This document shows, in pieces, positions 15,052 to 22,188 of a DNA stretch of 52,813 nt (the first letter of the stretch is position 1; each line of letters begins with the position of its first letter). The position numbers and the translations under genes were made by a program. Source of the DNA: a virus. The stretch covers positions 1-52,813 of the IMG/VR virus record IMGVR_UViG_3300034110_000489; one strand, written 5' to 3'. The notes under the pieces were generated by a model, which worked only from the letters and a program-made list of their open reading frames with translations, had not been told where the DNA came from and ran no database searches.

Positions 15052-15620
15052 CGAAGCCATCCGTGACGACGTGAGCATCCCGGCCACGCTCGGTAACCGG
15101 ACGATGCGAGGACACGCTCGGCGACGACGATCTGCTGCTCTCGTGTCGCCTCCCACGGATGAGCGGAGAACTCCCCACCTCCGAACGATGTCCACGTCGA
15201 CCACCTCGGACCGTGAGCGAACTGAAGTCCGCCGCCGTATCCGTTGCCGGTGTTCGCTGACCAGTTGCCGCCGGTCTCGCATTGCGCGAGAACGTCCCAT
15301 CGGTCGGAGGTCGGGGTCGACTCGACCGAGATCGAGGCCGGCTCGACCGGTGCGATCCTCTGAACCGGCGGTGTCGAGACGGTCGTCGTCGCGTTGAGGA
15401 ACGAGAGGTCGATCGTCGTCGACGTTGTCGAGGTCGTCTCCGGCGCGACGGGTGACGAGAGGCGGTCGATCGGGCATCGGTCCGCCCGGTAGATCAGACA
15501 TCCCGGGGAGGTCGTCTCGGTCGACGACGCGTCGGAAAATGCCGAGAGGATGAGGATCATCGCGAGGATCAGGATCAGGACAGCGGCGAACAGCGCTGCG
15601 AGAGGTTTGTTCAGTTTCAT
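15048..15620 (-). CDS. Membrane-anchored Rpf-like transglycosylase, 190 aa
   Basis: An N-terminal hydrophobic helix (ALFAAVLILILAMILILSAF) acts as signal anchor, followed by a Thr/Ser-rich linker and a C-terminal resuscitation-promoting-factor domain: WDVLAQCETGGNW (catalytic Glu) and GYGGGLQFAHGPRW, ending PWEATREQQIVVAERVL. Rpf domains cleave actinobacterial peptidoglycan. It sits among replication and recombination genes, far from the CHAP endolysin at 38.2 kb, which suggests a role other than late lysis. Confidence 0.88.
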   Translation of the reverse strand: MKLNKPLAALFAAVLILILAMILILSAFSDASSTETTSPGCLIYRADRCPIDRLSSPVAPETTSTTSTTIDLSFLNATTTVSTPPVQRIAPVEPASISVESTPTSDRWDVLAQCETGGNWSANTGNGYGGGLQFAHGPRWSTWTSFGGGEFSAHPWEATREQQIVVAERVLASSGYRAWPGCSRRHGWLR

Positions 15621-16000
15621 TCCGGGTTTCCTTCCCACGACCAGCGGCGGAAACCGCGCTCGTGTGCTTCTGTCGGATGAGTTTCGATTCGGTCGTGGCA
15701 GTGCCGGCACACGACGAGGTACTCGGATCGTGATCCGCCGACGATGCGGCCGCCCTGAGACCTCGGGAGGATCTCGTGAACGTCGACAGTGCGAACGGTA
15801 CATCCGTCGTCCCACTGTGCTTCGCAGATTCGGTGTTCGTCGAGCATCCGGGCGACGAGGGCGCGTCGCTCGAGGTACAGTCGGGCGGTCTTCTTTGATC
15901 GTGGGCGGAGCGGTGTCCGGTCGGGACGCCACGGCGTTTTCGCTCGGAGCGGTGTCCGGCGGGTGAGTCCTCGACGGCGCTCGGGGGGCGTGGTGGTCAT
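15617..16000 (-). CDS. HNH endonuclease-like protein, 127 aa
   Basis: Basic N-terminus (RRTPLRAKTPWRPDRTPLRP) then an HNH-type core: CEAQWDDGCT, VDVHEILPRSQGG, and VCRHCHDRIETHP with the second Cys pair. HNH enzymes cut or nick DNA, and many phages place one near terminase or replication genes. Here it lies in the replication operon, so a recombination or packaging-related nick is possible. It overlaps the Rpf gene start. Confidence 0.85.
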   Translation of the reverse strand: MTTTPPERRRGLTRRTPLRAKTPWRPDRTPLRPRSKKTARLYLERRALVARMLDEHRICEAQWDDGCTVRTVDVHEILPRSQGGRIVGGSRSEYLVVCRHCHDRIETHPTEAHERGFRRWSWEGNPE

Positions 16001-16027
16001 GAGAGGCGATCCTAGCGTTACGGAGGG

Positions 16028-16348
16028 TTAGTCCGAGTAGATGGAACGGGGGAGGTCTGTCGGGATGTCCGTCGAGCACACTCGACAGCGCTCGACGGTG
16101 ACCGGGGCATCGGGCGGAGAGATCACTCGGAAACCCTCATCGCATCCGCACGGTCGATTTCCGAGGCGCGCTCCGATGGTCTCCGGATGGTCTCGGATCG
16201 TGCGGAGATAGCGGAGGCAGAGGCGACGGGCGGCCGGCGTGTCGAGCGTCGAGAAGCCGGCGATGACATCGGCGACGGTGTCACGCTGACGCGGGGAGAG
16301 TCGCGGCCATAGGGTCACGACCTCGGAGGCGATCTCGGGATCCGTCAC
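16028..16348 (-). CDS. Hypothetical protein with two Cys pairs, 106 aa
   Basis: The helical N-terminal half (EIASEVVTLWPRLSPRQRDT) is followed by CGCDEGFRV and ERCRVC, suggesting a small zinc ribbon. Its start lies 68 bp inside the 3' end of the helicase-loader gene in another frame, an overlap larger than usual in this genome. Function unknown. Confidence 0.6.
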   Translation of the reverse strand: MTDPEIASEVVTLWPRLSPRQRDTVADVIAGFSTLDTPAARRLCLRYLRTIRDHPETIGARLGNRPCGCDEGFRVISPPDAPVTVERCRVCSTDIPTDLPRSIYSD

Positions 16349-16808
16349 CTAGTGAGATCCGTCCGGGCGTCGTAAGGATTTCCGTATCGTTGTGCTTCTG
16401 AGCGTCGGCGTACAGGCGCAGGAACTGCGCGCGTATCGTCTCCGGGTTCGTCGAGTGGCAGAGATCCCACCATCCGATCGAGGCGACAGTCTCGGCGATC
16501 GCCGGATGAGAGAACGCCCCGGTCGTCGAGGTGAGTCCGGTCGAGGTGAGTCGACGGACCTCCGCCCACGCCTCGGCCGGGGATGGTGAGAGGAGTCCGG
16601 CACGGTGAGCGGTGCGGCGGCGGATCGTCGCGACGGTGGGCCAGCGGTCTTCGGTGAGGACGAGGTCGCGCACGGCGGCGAGAGCGGCGTCGTGATCGAG
16701 ATCGCCGAGACCGTCGGCGTAGACCGCCACGGTCTCGCGACTCGCGGGCCACTGAGGGTACGCGGCGGAGATGATGGCGACGAGTGCGGCGGCTTCACGG
16801 GGGTTCAT
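16281..16808 (-). CDS. Helicase loader/inhibitor-like protein, 175 aa
   Basis: The N-terminal region (MNPREAAALVAIISAAYPQW, then AVYADGLGDLDHDAALAAV and WPTVATIRRRT) matches the pattern of phage replicative-helicase loaders of the G40P-inhibitor/DUF type. It follows the initiator gene, the same order as lambda O then P. No phage DnaB is present, so it would load the host helicase at the phage origin. Confidence 0.7.
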   Translation of the reverse strand: MNPREAAALVAIISAAYPQWPASRETVAVYADGLGDLDHDAALAAVRDLVLTEDRWPTVATIRRRTAHRAGLLSPSPAEAWAEVRRLTSTGLTSTTGAFSHPAIAETVASIGWWDLCHSTNPETIRAQFLRLYADAQKHNDTEILTTPGRISLGDGSRDRLRGRDPMAATLPASA

Positions 16809-16829
16809 TGTATCGCTCCGGGGGTTAGG

Positions 16830-17681
16830 TTACCGAGGTTGGTCGTCGAGGGAGGCGAGGAAGTCTCGGACGCCTGAGAGACCTCTCGGACCGGCGGACT
16901 GTTGCTCTCGCATTGCTTGAAGTCTCATCCGCTCGTAATGCCGGCGGAGAGCATCGGGGGAGAGGATGTTCGTCGACCAAAACGAATGAACCGTCGCCCA
17001 TCGGATTGCTTTCTCGATCTGCTCCGGGGTGCGGTCGTCGATGCGGATCATCCGGTCGAGTGTCGTGATCCATGCCTTCGACACTTTCGGTCGGCGGGCG
17101 CCGTTGTCGGCGATGAGGTCGGCGAGGAGATCGCCGAGTCGGTGGCATTCGATGAGTCGAGTCTCGACGTCAGGGTCGACGATCACGATCTCGGTCGACT
17201 TCGTCGCCGAGGGACGTTTCTTCTCTGTTGTGATCTCTGTTGTAATCTCTGTTGTAATCTCTGTAATAGAAGCGCCCATGAGGGCGGATCCATCGGCCCT
17301 AGTGGGCTGATCCATGCGCCCATCCGGGCAGATGGAAGCGCCCGTCGGGGCAGATGGTCGAGCGGTCAGGATCGGACACTCGTAGTCGATCCGATACCAC
17401 TTTCGACGGTGGTACGCCTCCGGTTGACATGAGATCAGGATCCCGGCGGCTTCGAGTCGAGTGATCGACGCGCGCGCCTGTTTCTCGGTGATGCCGATTT
17501 CGTCGGACCATTGCTCGTACGTCTTGTAGACCCATCGTTCGCCGGCGTGTCGAGCGGTCGCCCGTTGTAACCAGTAATGGACCTGCTGAAGAACGGCGGC
17601 GTCGGAGAGGTGTCCGAGGGTGCGGACGAGGGCAGGCTGAATGACGAGACACGGCTCGTCGAGGAGGAGGGCGGAGGTCAT
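16830..17681 (-). CDS. Replication initiator, winged-helix (lambda O/DnaD-like), 283 aa
   Basis: Residues 1-105 form a winged-helix domain (ALVRTLGHLSDAAVLQQVHY, WSDEIGITEKQARASITRLE). Residues about 109-153 are low-complexity and coded by iteron-like DNA. Residues 155-283 form a C-terminal helical domain (KVSKAWITTLDRMIRI, AIRWATVHSFWSTNIL) similar to DnaD-type or O C-termini. It should bind the repeats within its own gene and recruit the loader. Start at 17681 has GGGAG about 9 bases upstream; an earlier ATG at 17735 would add a poor His/Arg stretch. Confidence 0.78.
   Translation of the reverse strand: MTSALLLDEPCLVIQPALVRTLGHLSDAAVLQQVHYWLQRATARHAGERWVYKTYEQWSDEIGITEKQARASITRLEAAGILISCQPEAYHRRKWYRIDYECPILTARPSAPTGASICPDGRMDQPTRADGSALMGASITEITTEITTEITTEKKRPSATKSTEIVIVDPDVETRLIECHRLGDLLADLIADNGARRPKVSKAWITTLDRMIRIDDRTPEQIEKAIRWATVHSFWSTNILSPDALRRHYERMRLQAMREQQSAGPRGLSGVRDFLASLDDQPR
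17222..17357. repeat. Putative replication origin: four 22-bp iterons plus 12-bp AT-richer repeats
   Basis: Four tandem imperfect 22-bp units lie at 17270-17291, 17292-17313, 17314-17335 and 17336-17357; three carry GCGCCC followed by GGGC and GAT, the second is degenerate. Beside them are three 12-bp units TCTCTGTTGTRA (17222-17257) and a partial fourth (to 17265). 22 is not a multiple of three, so the coding frame shifts at each unit: the conservation is at DNA level. The layout copies lambda ori, iterons inside gene O next to an AT-richer stretch. Confidence 0.75.
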
Positions 17682-17804
17682 GCGATCGGTCTCCCGGTGG
17701 CGGTGGCGGTGGGGCGGTGACTCTAGTCCGAACATGAGAGCGGTCGCGTCGAACTACACTCGACGACGGTCCTCCGTTCTCTGTGGTGGTGTTTCGGTGG
17801 ACCG

Positions 17805-17843
17805 GTCGAGGGTCGGGACTGCCAAGCGCTCCCGACCCTCGAC
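17805..17843 (-). terminator. Strong hairpin, probable terminator after the ERF-like gene
   Basis: Perfect 14-bp stem GTCGAGGGTCGGGA/TCCCGACCCTCGAC with an 11-nt loop, immediately downstream of 17854-18447. No U tract follows, which is common for actinobacterial terminators. It lies in the 172-bp gap 17682-17853; the rest of that gap shows no gene. Confidence 0.7.
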
Positions 17844-17853
17844 GCGTCCGGAC

Positions 17854-18447
17854 CTACATCGAGGCGGCCTCGACAAACGTCGACGACTGACTCTCCCATT
17901 CGGCGATGAATGCCTCGGCGTCGGGGACATCGCCGGCAGTCATCGCCGACGGATGACCGAACCGCTCGGCGAAACCCTGCTTTGCTGCGATGCGTGCCGG
18001 TGCCGGCTCGATCGCGTTCATCCGGTCGACGAGGATCGCGATCGCCGGCGGCATCTTGGACGGCTTCGACTTCGGCGCCGGTGTCGGTGTCGGTGTCGAG
18101 CGCTCGGCCTGACGGTTCCGGACCTCCTCAGCGGAGGCGAGAGATCGGTTCACGGCGATGCCGGCGGCGGCCAGTGCTCGACCGATCGCCGACGTCTCGG
18201 CGTTCATCATCTCCGAATCCTTTGTGTACGGGGTCTTGCCGGGGAATGGCTCCCACGCCGAGGCGATACAGGGGAGAGGGTCCTCCGGCGTGCGGAACAC
18301 CGAGGTCGTGACCTCGATGAAAACGCGATCGCCGACGGTGCGGATCACGGGAGCGGACGAGACGATCCGTCCGTCCGGGTGTTCCTTGTAGAACAGTGCT
18401 TCACGTTGGGGGACGGTGACGTAATCACCGAGATCGAATCCAGCCAT
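17854..18447 (-). CDS. ERF-like single-strand annealing-associated protein, 197 aa
   Basis: N-terminal region YVTVPQREALFYKEHPDGRI and the signature MNAETSAIGRALAAAGIAV plus SLASAEEV are those of a widespread phage family related to ERF/ssDNA-annealing proteins. A Pro/Lys-rich linker (TPTPTPAPKSKPSK) leads to a small C-terminal domain. It probably coats or anneals single-stranded DNA in recombination. The Gam-like gene directly upstream supports a Red-type module; no exonuclease gene was recognised. Confidence 0.65.
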   Translation of the reverse strand: MAGFDLGDYVTVPQREALFYKEHPDGRIVSSAPVIRTVGDRVFIEVTTSVFRTPEDPLPCIASAWEPFPGKTPYTKDSEMMNAETSAIGRALAAAGIAVNRSLASAEEVRNRQAERSTPTPTPAPKSKPSKMPPAIAILVDRMNAIEPAPARIAAKQGFAERFGHPSAMTAGDVPDAEAFIAEWESQSSTFVEAASM

Positions 18448-18461
18448 TTCAGTTTCCTCTT

Positions 18462-19022
18462 TCAGTCGATGTCAGGGGTGACGGTTGCGGAGATGTCTCC
18501 GGATGAGATGCGGACTCCGGGAACGATCTCTCCGGAGTCGGGGTCGACGACATCGGACGTCGGAGCGTCGACGACGGCGGCCAGCGCGCGCTTGATCTCG
18601 GAGAGTGACGGATCGACCTTCACTCGGAGAAGATCCGGGCGATGAGCCTCGGCCCACGGGATGAACTCGGTCGCGTCGATGTGCCAGTGTGCCGACGGGA
18701 TCCGGGTCGCGATCTTGCCGGCCGGGAGACTGATCGACTTCCGACCGTCGTCCGGGTTCTGACGGCATCGAAGCGCATAGTGTCCGAGGATCGCCTCGAA
18801 ATAGGTGGCGTTCATGTCGAGGGATCGGTTCACGTCGGAGAGCCATCCCTCGATCTTCTCGATCTCGTCGGCGGCGATGGCGGCGTTCGTCTGTTGCTGT
18901 CGGCGGAGACGTTGAAGTTTCCGCATCGCCCACGCGGCGGCGCCGTCGTCGAGTATCTCGTAATGCTCGGGAGTGTCGTCGACGTTGTCGGCGAGGTGCT
19001 CCTCTAGGGTCGTTTCGTTCAC
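18462..19022 (-). CDS. Mu Gam-like dsDNA-end protection protein, 186 aa
   Basis: Long coiled-coil N-terminal half (WAMRKLQRLRRQQQTNAAIA, DEIEKIEGWLSDV), then GRKSISLPAGKIATRIPSAH and WAEAHRPDLLRVK, the block typical of Mu Gam/host-nuclease-inhibitor proteins. Gam binds DNA ends and blocks host RecBCD/AdnAB-type nucleases. GTG start at 19022, with GGAG upstream, overlaps the stop of a 56-aa gene. Confidence 0.82.
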   Translation of the reverse strand: MNETTLEEHLADNVDDTPEHYEILDDGAAAWAMRKLQRLRRQQQTNAAIAADEIEKIEGWLSDVNRSLDMNATYFEAILGHYALRCRQNPDDGRKSISLPAGKIATRIPSAHWHIDATEFIPWAEAHRPDLLRVKVDPSLSEIKRALAAVVDAPTSDVVDPDSGEIVPGVRISSGDISATVTPDID

Positions 19023-19189
19023 TGCTGCTCCTTCATGGTGGTGGTGTTCGCCGGGGTCGGCGATGGTTCAGAGATTACGGGGGAGGTGTGACAGGGAATC
19101 GAGGCGGCGGCGGATCCTGCTCGGACATCGCATCGCCGACAGTGGACCGACTCTCGGTCGGGGGAGTGCCAGTCGTGGAGATCGGTCAT
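19019..19189 (-). CDS. Zinc-motif microprotein, 56 aa
   Basis: Short gene fitted exactly between its neighbours: ATG at 19189 overlaps the stop of the gene upstream, and its TGA overlaps the Gam GTG. It contains HCRRC (Cys17, Cys20) and PCH (Cys33, His34), enough for one zinc site, followed by a Pro/Thr-rich tail (SEPSPTPANTTT). Function unknown. Without it the stretch would be a 160-bp gap. Confidence 0.65.
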   Translation of the reverse strand: MTDLHDWHSPDRESVHCRRCDVRAGSAAASIPCHTSPVISEPSPTPANTTTMKEQQ

Positions 19190-19404
19190 CGCTCACCTCC
19201 GAGGATCCTCAGACAACGGCGACAAACGATCGGATGAACGCGATCGGTGAGCGGCGTGATGATGATCGGCGGGATCGTCCGGTCGAGGACCATCGCTCGA
19301 CAGATTGCGATTTCGTCGCCGTGAACCGGACTGACGGCGTGATACTTGCCGCCTCCGATCGGCGGGAAGAACGACGCCTGACGAGTGACGATCGGCGCGC
19401 TCAT
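19186..19404 (-). CDS. Hypothetical protein, 72 aa
   Basis: Begins MSAPIVTRQASFFPPIGGGK and ends with VCRRCLRIL, a CxxC that could be half of a zinc site. The ATG at 19404 overlaps the end of the 82-aa zinc protein (ATGA). Function unknown. Confidence 0.65.
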   Translation of the reverse strand: MSAPIVTRQASFFPPIGGGKYHAVSPVHGDEIAICRAMVLDRTIPPIIITPLTDRVHPIVCRRCLRILGGER

Positions 19405-19649
19405 CGGACGACCTCGACAATCTCGAACCAATCGAGTCCGCCAAACTTCGACGAAACCTTCGGCAAACATCTCTTACAACTAGCCGCCCATACTTCACCG
19501 TTGTCGGTGTTGATGAGTAGGTGGGTGGTGGGTTTGTTACATGGGTACTGGGACCATGTTCCAGCGATGTCCGCTCGGCGGCGGCACGACTGACCGCAGA
19601 GATGGGTATTCGGATGGAAGTTTGAAAGTGAAACGGCGGTGGTGTTCAT
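19401..19649 (-). CDS. Five-cysteine zinc protein, 82 aa (paralogue of 42400-42648)
   Basis: Cys18, Cys22, Cys37, Cys58 and Cys61 are placed exactly as in the paralogue at 42.4 kb; 46 of 82 residues are identical. HxxxxHxCGQSCRRR and SCKRCLPKVSS are the conserved blocks. Both copies are the first gene behind a repeated promoter and leader, so promoter, leader and gene were duplicated together or are exchanged together. A zinc-ribbon nucleic-acid or regulator-binding role is plausible but unproven. Confidence 0.75.
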   Translation of the reverse strand: MNTTAVSLSNFHPNTHLCGQSCRRRADIAGTWSQYPCNKPTTHLLINTDNGEVWAASCKRCLPKVSSKFGGLDWFEIVEVVR

Positions 19650-19728
19650 GGCGACCCTCCGAGGGTGCTAGGTGCCGAGGTCCGTCCTCGACTGACTGAA
19701 GCCTACACGACTCCTCTACCCCGGTCAA
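19650..19728 (-). promoter_or_regulatory. Repeated early promoter copy 4 with hairpin-CTAG leader
   Basis: -35 TTGACC (19723-19728), 17-bp spacer beginning GGGGTAGAG, -10 TAGGCT (19700-19705). The leader has a CGAGG/CCTCG stem (19676-19690), CTAG (19668-19671), and the Shine-Dalgarno GGAGG held in an ACCCT/AGGGT hairpin (19654-19666). It drives the replication/recombination operon. Confidence 0.85.
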
Positions 19729-19762
19729 GTCATGCGGGGAGATTTCTCCCGAGGTCAATCAT

Positions 19763-19787
19763 CCGGCCGGGACCGGATCCCGACCGG
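19763..19787 (-). terminator. Hairpin ending the late lysis/tail operon
   Basis: CCGGCCGGGA (19763-19772) pairs with TCCCGACCGG (19778-19787) across a 5-nt loop, with one wobble in the stem. It is just downstream of the last holin-like gene and just upstream of promoter copy 4, the place a terminator is expected. No U run. Confidence 0.6.
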
Positions 19788-19800
19788 ACATCCTCGACGA

Positions 19801-20121
19801 TCAGACAGCCGACCCCGTAGGACCCTCTGAGACGTCCGGAGAGACGACCGGGACGATCCCGGCGGGAGTTGCGCCCGATCCACCAGCCGGAGCGTATGAC
19901 GGCGCTCCCGGGGATCCGAGCATCCATCCGGCCTTCGGCCATTTCTGTTCGGCGGCACGGACAGCGGCGTAATAGATAGCGGCGACGGCGGCGTCGATCG
20001 CCGGGATGATCGTCGAGGCGTCGATCTCGACACCTCGCGTAGCGAACCATCCGACGAGAGCGCCGACAGCGATCGGGACGATCGTCCGGATCAGAGAGCG
20101 GCCGTAAGCGGTGGGGGTCAT
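19801..20121 (-). CDS. Holin-like membrane protein, 106 aa
   Basis: Matches the common actinophage holin pattern: YGRSLIRTIVPIAVGALVGW as first membrane helix, then TIIPAIDAAVAAIYYAAVRA and EQKWPKAGWMLGSPGAPSY. A Gly/Pro-rich tail follows. It would form the membrane lesions that release the endolysin. It overlaps the second membrane protein upstream. The endolysin itself is 18 kb away at 38.2 kb. Confidence 0.7.
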   Translation of the reverse strand: MTPTAYGRSLIRTIVPIAVGALVGWFATRGVEIDASTIIPAIDAAVAAIYYAAVRAAEQKWPKAGWMLGSPGAPSYAPAGGSGATPAGIVPVVSPDVSEGPTGSAV

Positions 20122-20504
20122 GATGAGGCTCCTTCGGGAGTTGTGTCGAGTCTTTGTCGGAGGTCTCGGATCTGCTCCGAGTTGGCGGCGGTCTGCTGCT
20201 TCACGGTGTCGAGACGATCAGAGATCGAGCGTCGGTCGCCGTTGGTCGGTCGGAGCGCCTCGACGATCTCCTCGATCTTACGTTCGATGATGTCGATCCG
20301 CTCATCGTGAACGGGGACATCGGACAGACGATCGACCGCGGTCTCGATCCCCGACGAGATCCGACGAACCCATCTCCACACGGGGAGCACGAGCACGCGC
20401 ACGATGACAGCGAGAGCGGCGAGGACCGCACCGATGAGAACGATCTCGTTCAGCGGTCCGGTCTGCCACGCGTCGGGAATCAGGTCGAGAGCGGAGAGCA
20501 CCAT
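20118..20504 (-). CDS. Membrane protein with coiled-coil tail (second holin/antiholin candidate), 128 aa
   Basis: One strong hydrophobic segment near the N-terminus (IVLIGAVLAALAVIVRVLVL) followed by a basic WRWVRRIS and a long coiled coil (IDIIERKIEEIVEALR, VKQQTAANSEQIRDLRQRLD). A one-TM plus coiled-coil partner encoded next to a holin is typical of actinophage lysis cassettes. It could be an antiholin or a second pore protein. Confidence 0.6.
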   Translation of the reverse strand: MVLSALDLIPDAWQTGPLNEIVLIGAVLAALAVIVRVLVLPVWRWVRRISSGIETAVDRLSDVPVHDERIDIIERKIEEIVEALRPTNGDRRSISDRLDTVKQQTAANSEQIRDLRQRLDTTPEGASS

Positions 20505-20535
20505 TCGAGTGTATTGGCGCGTGTCGCCGATGTCA

Positions 20536-21087
20536 CTAGATCGCTTTCAGTAGCACCATGCTGAGATTACTATTCGTTCCGACAGTGAGGGTAGAACCTG
20601 AGTTCTGATTCGCCTGAATGAAGACATAGTCTCCAACGGTCAGATACCAAGTTATGAACTGAAAGTTCATCGTGTGAGCGAAACCGCTCACGGCGCGATC
20701 GGTGACACCTCCGAGTTGATTAGCGCCGGCTCCAGTCTGCTGATACCCGATGACCTGTCGGCTGTTAGTTGCGTTCGACGAGAACTCGACAGTCCCGGAC
20801 ACGAGATAGACACCGGCGATAGTCGCCGTGATCCGATCCGTTTCTGCGGGGAGAGGCGCGAGCGGTCCGATCGCGACGACTGATCCGGGCGAGTTCCAGT
20901 CGATGCTGTTGAACAGAACGTTTGCCGGTGTCCCGCTGAATAGATTCTGTCCGGTCGAGTTGCGCGAGATGCGCGCCCCCGGTCGAAGATGTCCGAGGCT
21001 GTGAAGATTGTCGCGCACGACGTTGTTCATCGTCGGCGCTTTCAGGACGGTGTTTGCTGCGAATGTCGGCGGGTTAGTCCACGGCAT
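20536..21087 (-). CDS. Jelly-roll (C1q/TNF-like) tail protein A, 183 aa
   Basis: Short N-terminal attachment motif (MPWTNPPTF, NNVVRDNL) shared with the next two genes, then a beta-rich domain (GVYLVSGTVEFSSNATNSRQ, YLTVGDYVFIQANQNSG) with the spacing of C1q-like jelly rolls. Such proteins form trimeric receptor-binding tips. The start at 21087 overlaps the stop of the neighbour (TAATG). Confidence 0.7.
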   Translation of the reverse strand: MPWTNPPTFAANTVLKAPTMNNVVRDNLHSLGHLRPGARISRNSTGQNLFSGTPANVLFNSIDWNSPGSVVAIGPLAPLPAETDRITATIAGVYLVSGTVEFSSNATNSRQVIGYQQTGAGANQLGGVTDRAVSGFAHTMNFQFITWYLTVGDYVFIQANQNSGSTLTVGTNSNLSMVLLKAI

Positions 21088-21638
21088 TAGAACGGATCCT
21101 TTCCGAGCCACGTAATCGAGAACCACGACGTAAAGTTGCCGCTAGTGTTGAGCGCTGCGCCGGAGTCTTGCGTACAGGCAAGATAGGTGTAGTCGCCGGC
21201 GTTCATGTAACACAATAGCGACACGCCGACTACTGACTGCCCACCTGCGAAGTTCGACGCGTCGGTCGCACGATTCGCACGAAGGCCCGAGATGCTCCCG
21301 ACGGTGTAGAGAAGGACGATTCGTTTCCCTGTTGCGTTTGCTGCGAAGTTTATGCTCCCCTGAATCAGATAGAAACCATCCATTCCGGCGGGAACCGTGA
21401 GTCGATCGGTATTGGTTGTCGTGGAGTGAAACCCGTCGGTGTCCCATAGTTCAAAAGCGAACAGAGGATTCGTTCCGGAAAAGATTCCGTTAGCGATGCT
21501 CGTAGCCGCCGACTGACAGACCCACGCGCTCGGACGCGACGGCCCGAACATCATGAGATTATCTCGAACGTAAGTGTTGAGAAGTGCGGCGGTGGTGTCC
21601 TCATTAGTGACCCACGTTTTCGGATTAGTCCACGGCAT
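21087..21638 (-). CDS. Jelly-roll (C1q/TNF-like) tail protein B, 183 aa
   Basis: Paralogue of the flanking genes: MPWTNPKTWV, LLNTYVRDNL at the N-terminus; GFYLIQGSINFAANATGKR and YMNAGDYTYLACTQDSGA in the jelly roll. Divergence between the three copies is concentrated in loops, as expected for alternative receptor specificities. Confidence 0.7.
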   Translation of the reverse strand: MPWTNPKTWVTNEDTTAALLNTYVRDNLMMFGPSRPSAWVCQSAATSIANGIFSGTNPLFAFELWDTDGFHSTTTNTDRLTVPAGMDGFYLIQGSINFAANATGKRIVLLYTVGSISGLRANRATDASNFAGGQSVVGVSLLCYMNAGDYTYLACTQDSGAALNTSGNFTSWFSITWLGKDPF

Positions 21639-21641
21639 CGG

Positions 21642-22187
21642 TCAGACCGCCCATTCGCTTTCGCCGACATACATGACAGTCATTTCGTTGTAGTTCCCCA
21701 GTGTCAGATTCGCCCCGCTGTTCTGCCATGCCTCGAGCGTGATGTAATCAGTCGTAGCGTTCAACAGAACGAAACCTGAGATCGTCATCCAGTGCTGCTG
21801 AAACACGTACGTGTTGTTCGAGATGTGGGACGAAATGATCCCGGACGAAGGAGTCGTGCGCGTCGTCTTTATTTGAAGGCGACGAAACCCGGTCGCATTC
21901 GCAGAGAACGCCGCGTTCGCGCTCACGAAGTACAGTCCCGGCCAACCTGCCGGAGCGGAGATACGCGACTGAACCGCCGCCGATTTCATCGTGTACGGAT
22001 CCTGAACCGTGTCCCATGTGACCGGCAAGGCGGTTCCGCTGACGAGTGTGTTCGTCGCCTTCGCAGTTCCAGCGAAAAACGGTTTGTCTTTTCCGTGCGC
22101 GTTCATGTTGTCGCGCAGTTCTTGATTCCACTTGGCGGCGGTCGGGGACTCCCCACCGAACCATTTCGTCGGTCTTACCCATGCCAT
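21642..22187 (-). CDS. Jelly-roll (C1q/TNF-like) tail protein C, 181 aa
   Basis: Third tandem copy: MAWVRPTKWFGGESPTAAKW, NQELRDNM, then GLYFVSANAAFSANATGFRR and a C-terminal EAWQNSGANLTLGN strand pair. It lies directly after the tail-tip protein, so it may attach to it. Function as host-recognition protein is inferred. Confidence 0.7.
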   Translation of the reverse strand: MAWVRPTKWFGGESPTAAKWNQELRDNMNAHGKDKPFFAGTAKATNTLVSGTALPVTWDTVQDPYTMKSAAVQSRISAPAGWPGLYFVSANAAFSANATGFRRLQIKTTRTTPSSGIISSHISNNTYVFQQHWMTISGFVLLNATTDYITLEAWQNSGANLTLGNYNEMTVMYVGESEWAV

Positions 22188-22188
22188 T

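Noticed and set aside
17641-18645. 334-codon plus-strand open frame
   Set aside because: Crosses three minus-strand genes and the terminator hairpin at 17805-17843; low-complexity Arg/Ser/Asp content.
19739-19752. Short palindrome GGAGATTTCTCC-like upstream of promoter copy 4
   Set aside because: Similar GGGGAGATTTCT-like bases lie upstream of copies 5 and 7 but alignment is loose; too weak to call a separate operator.
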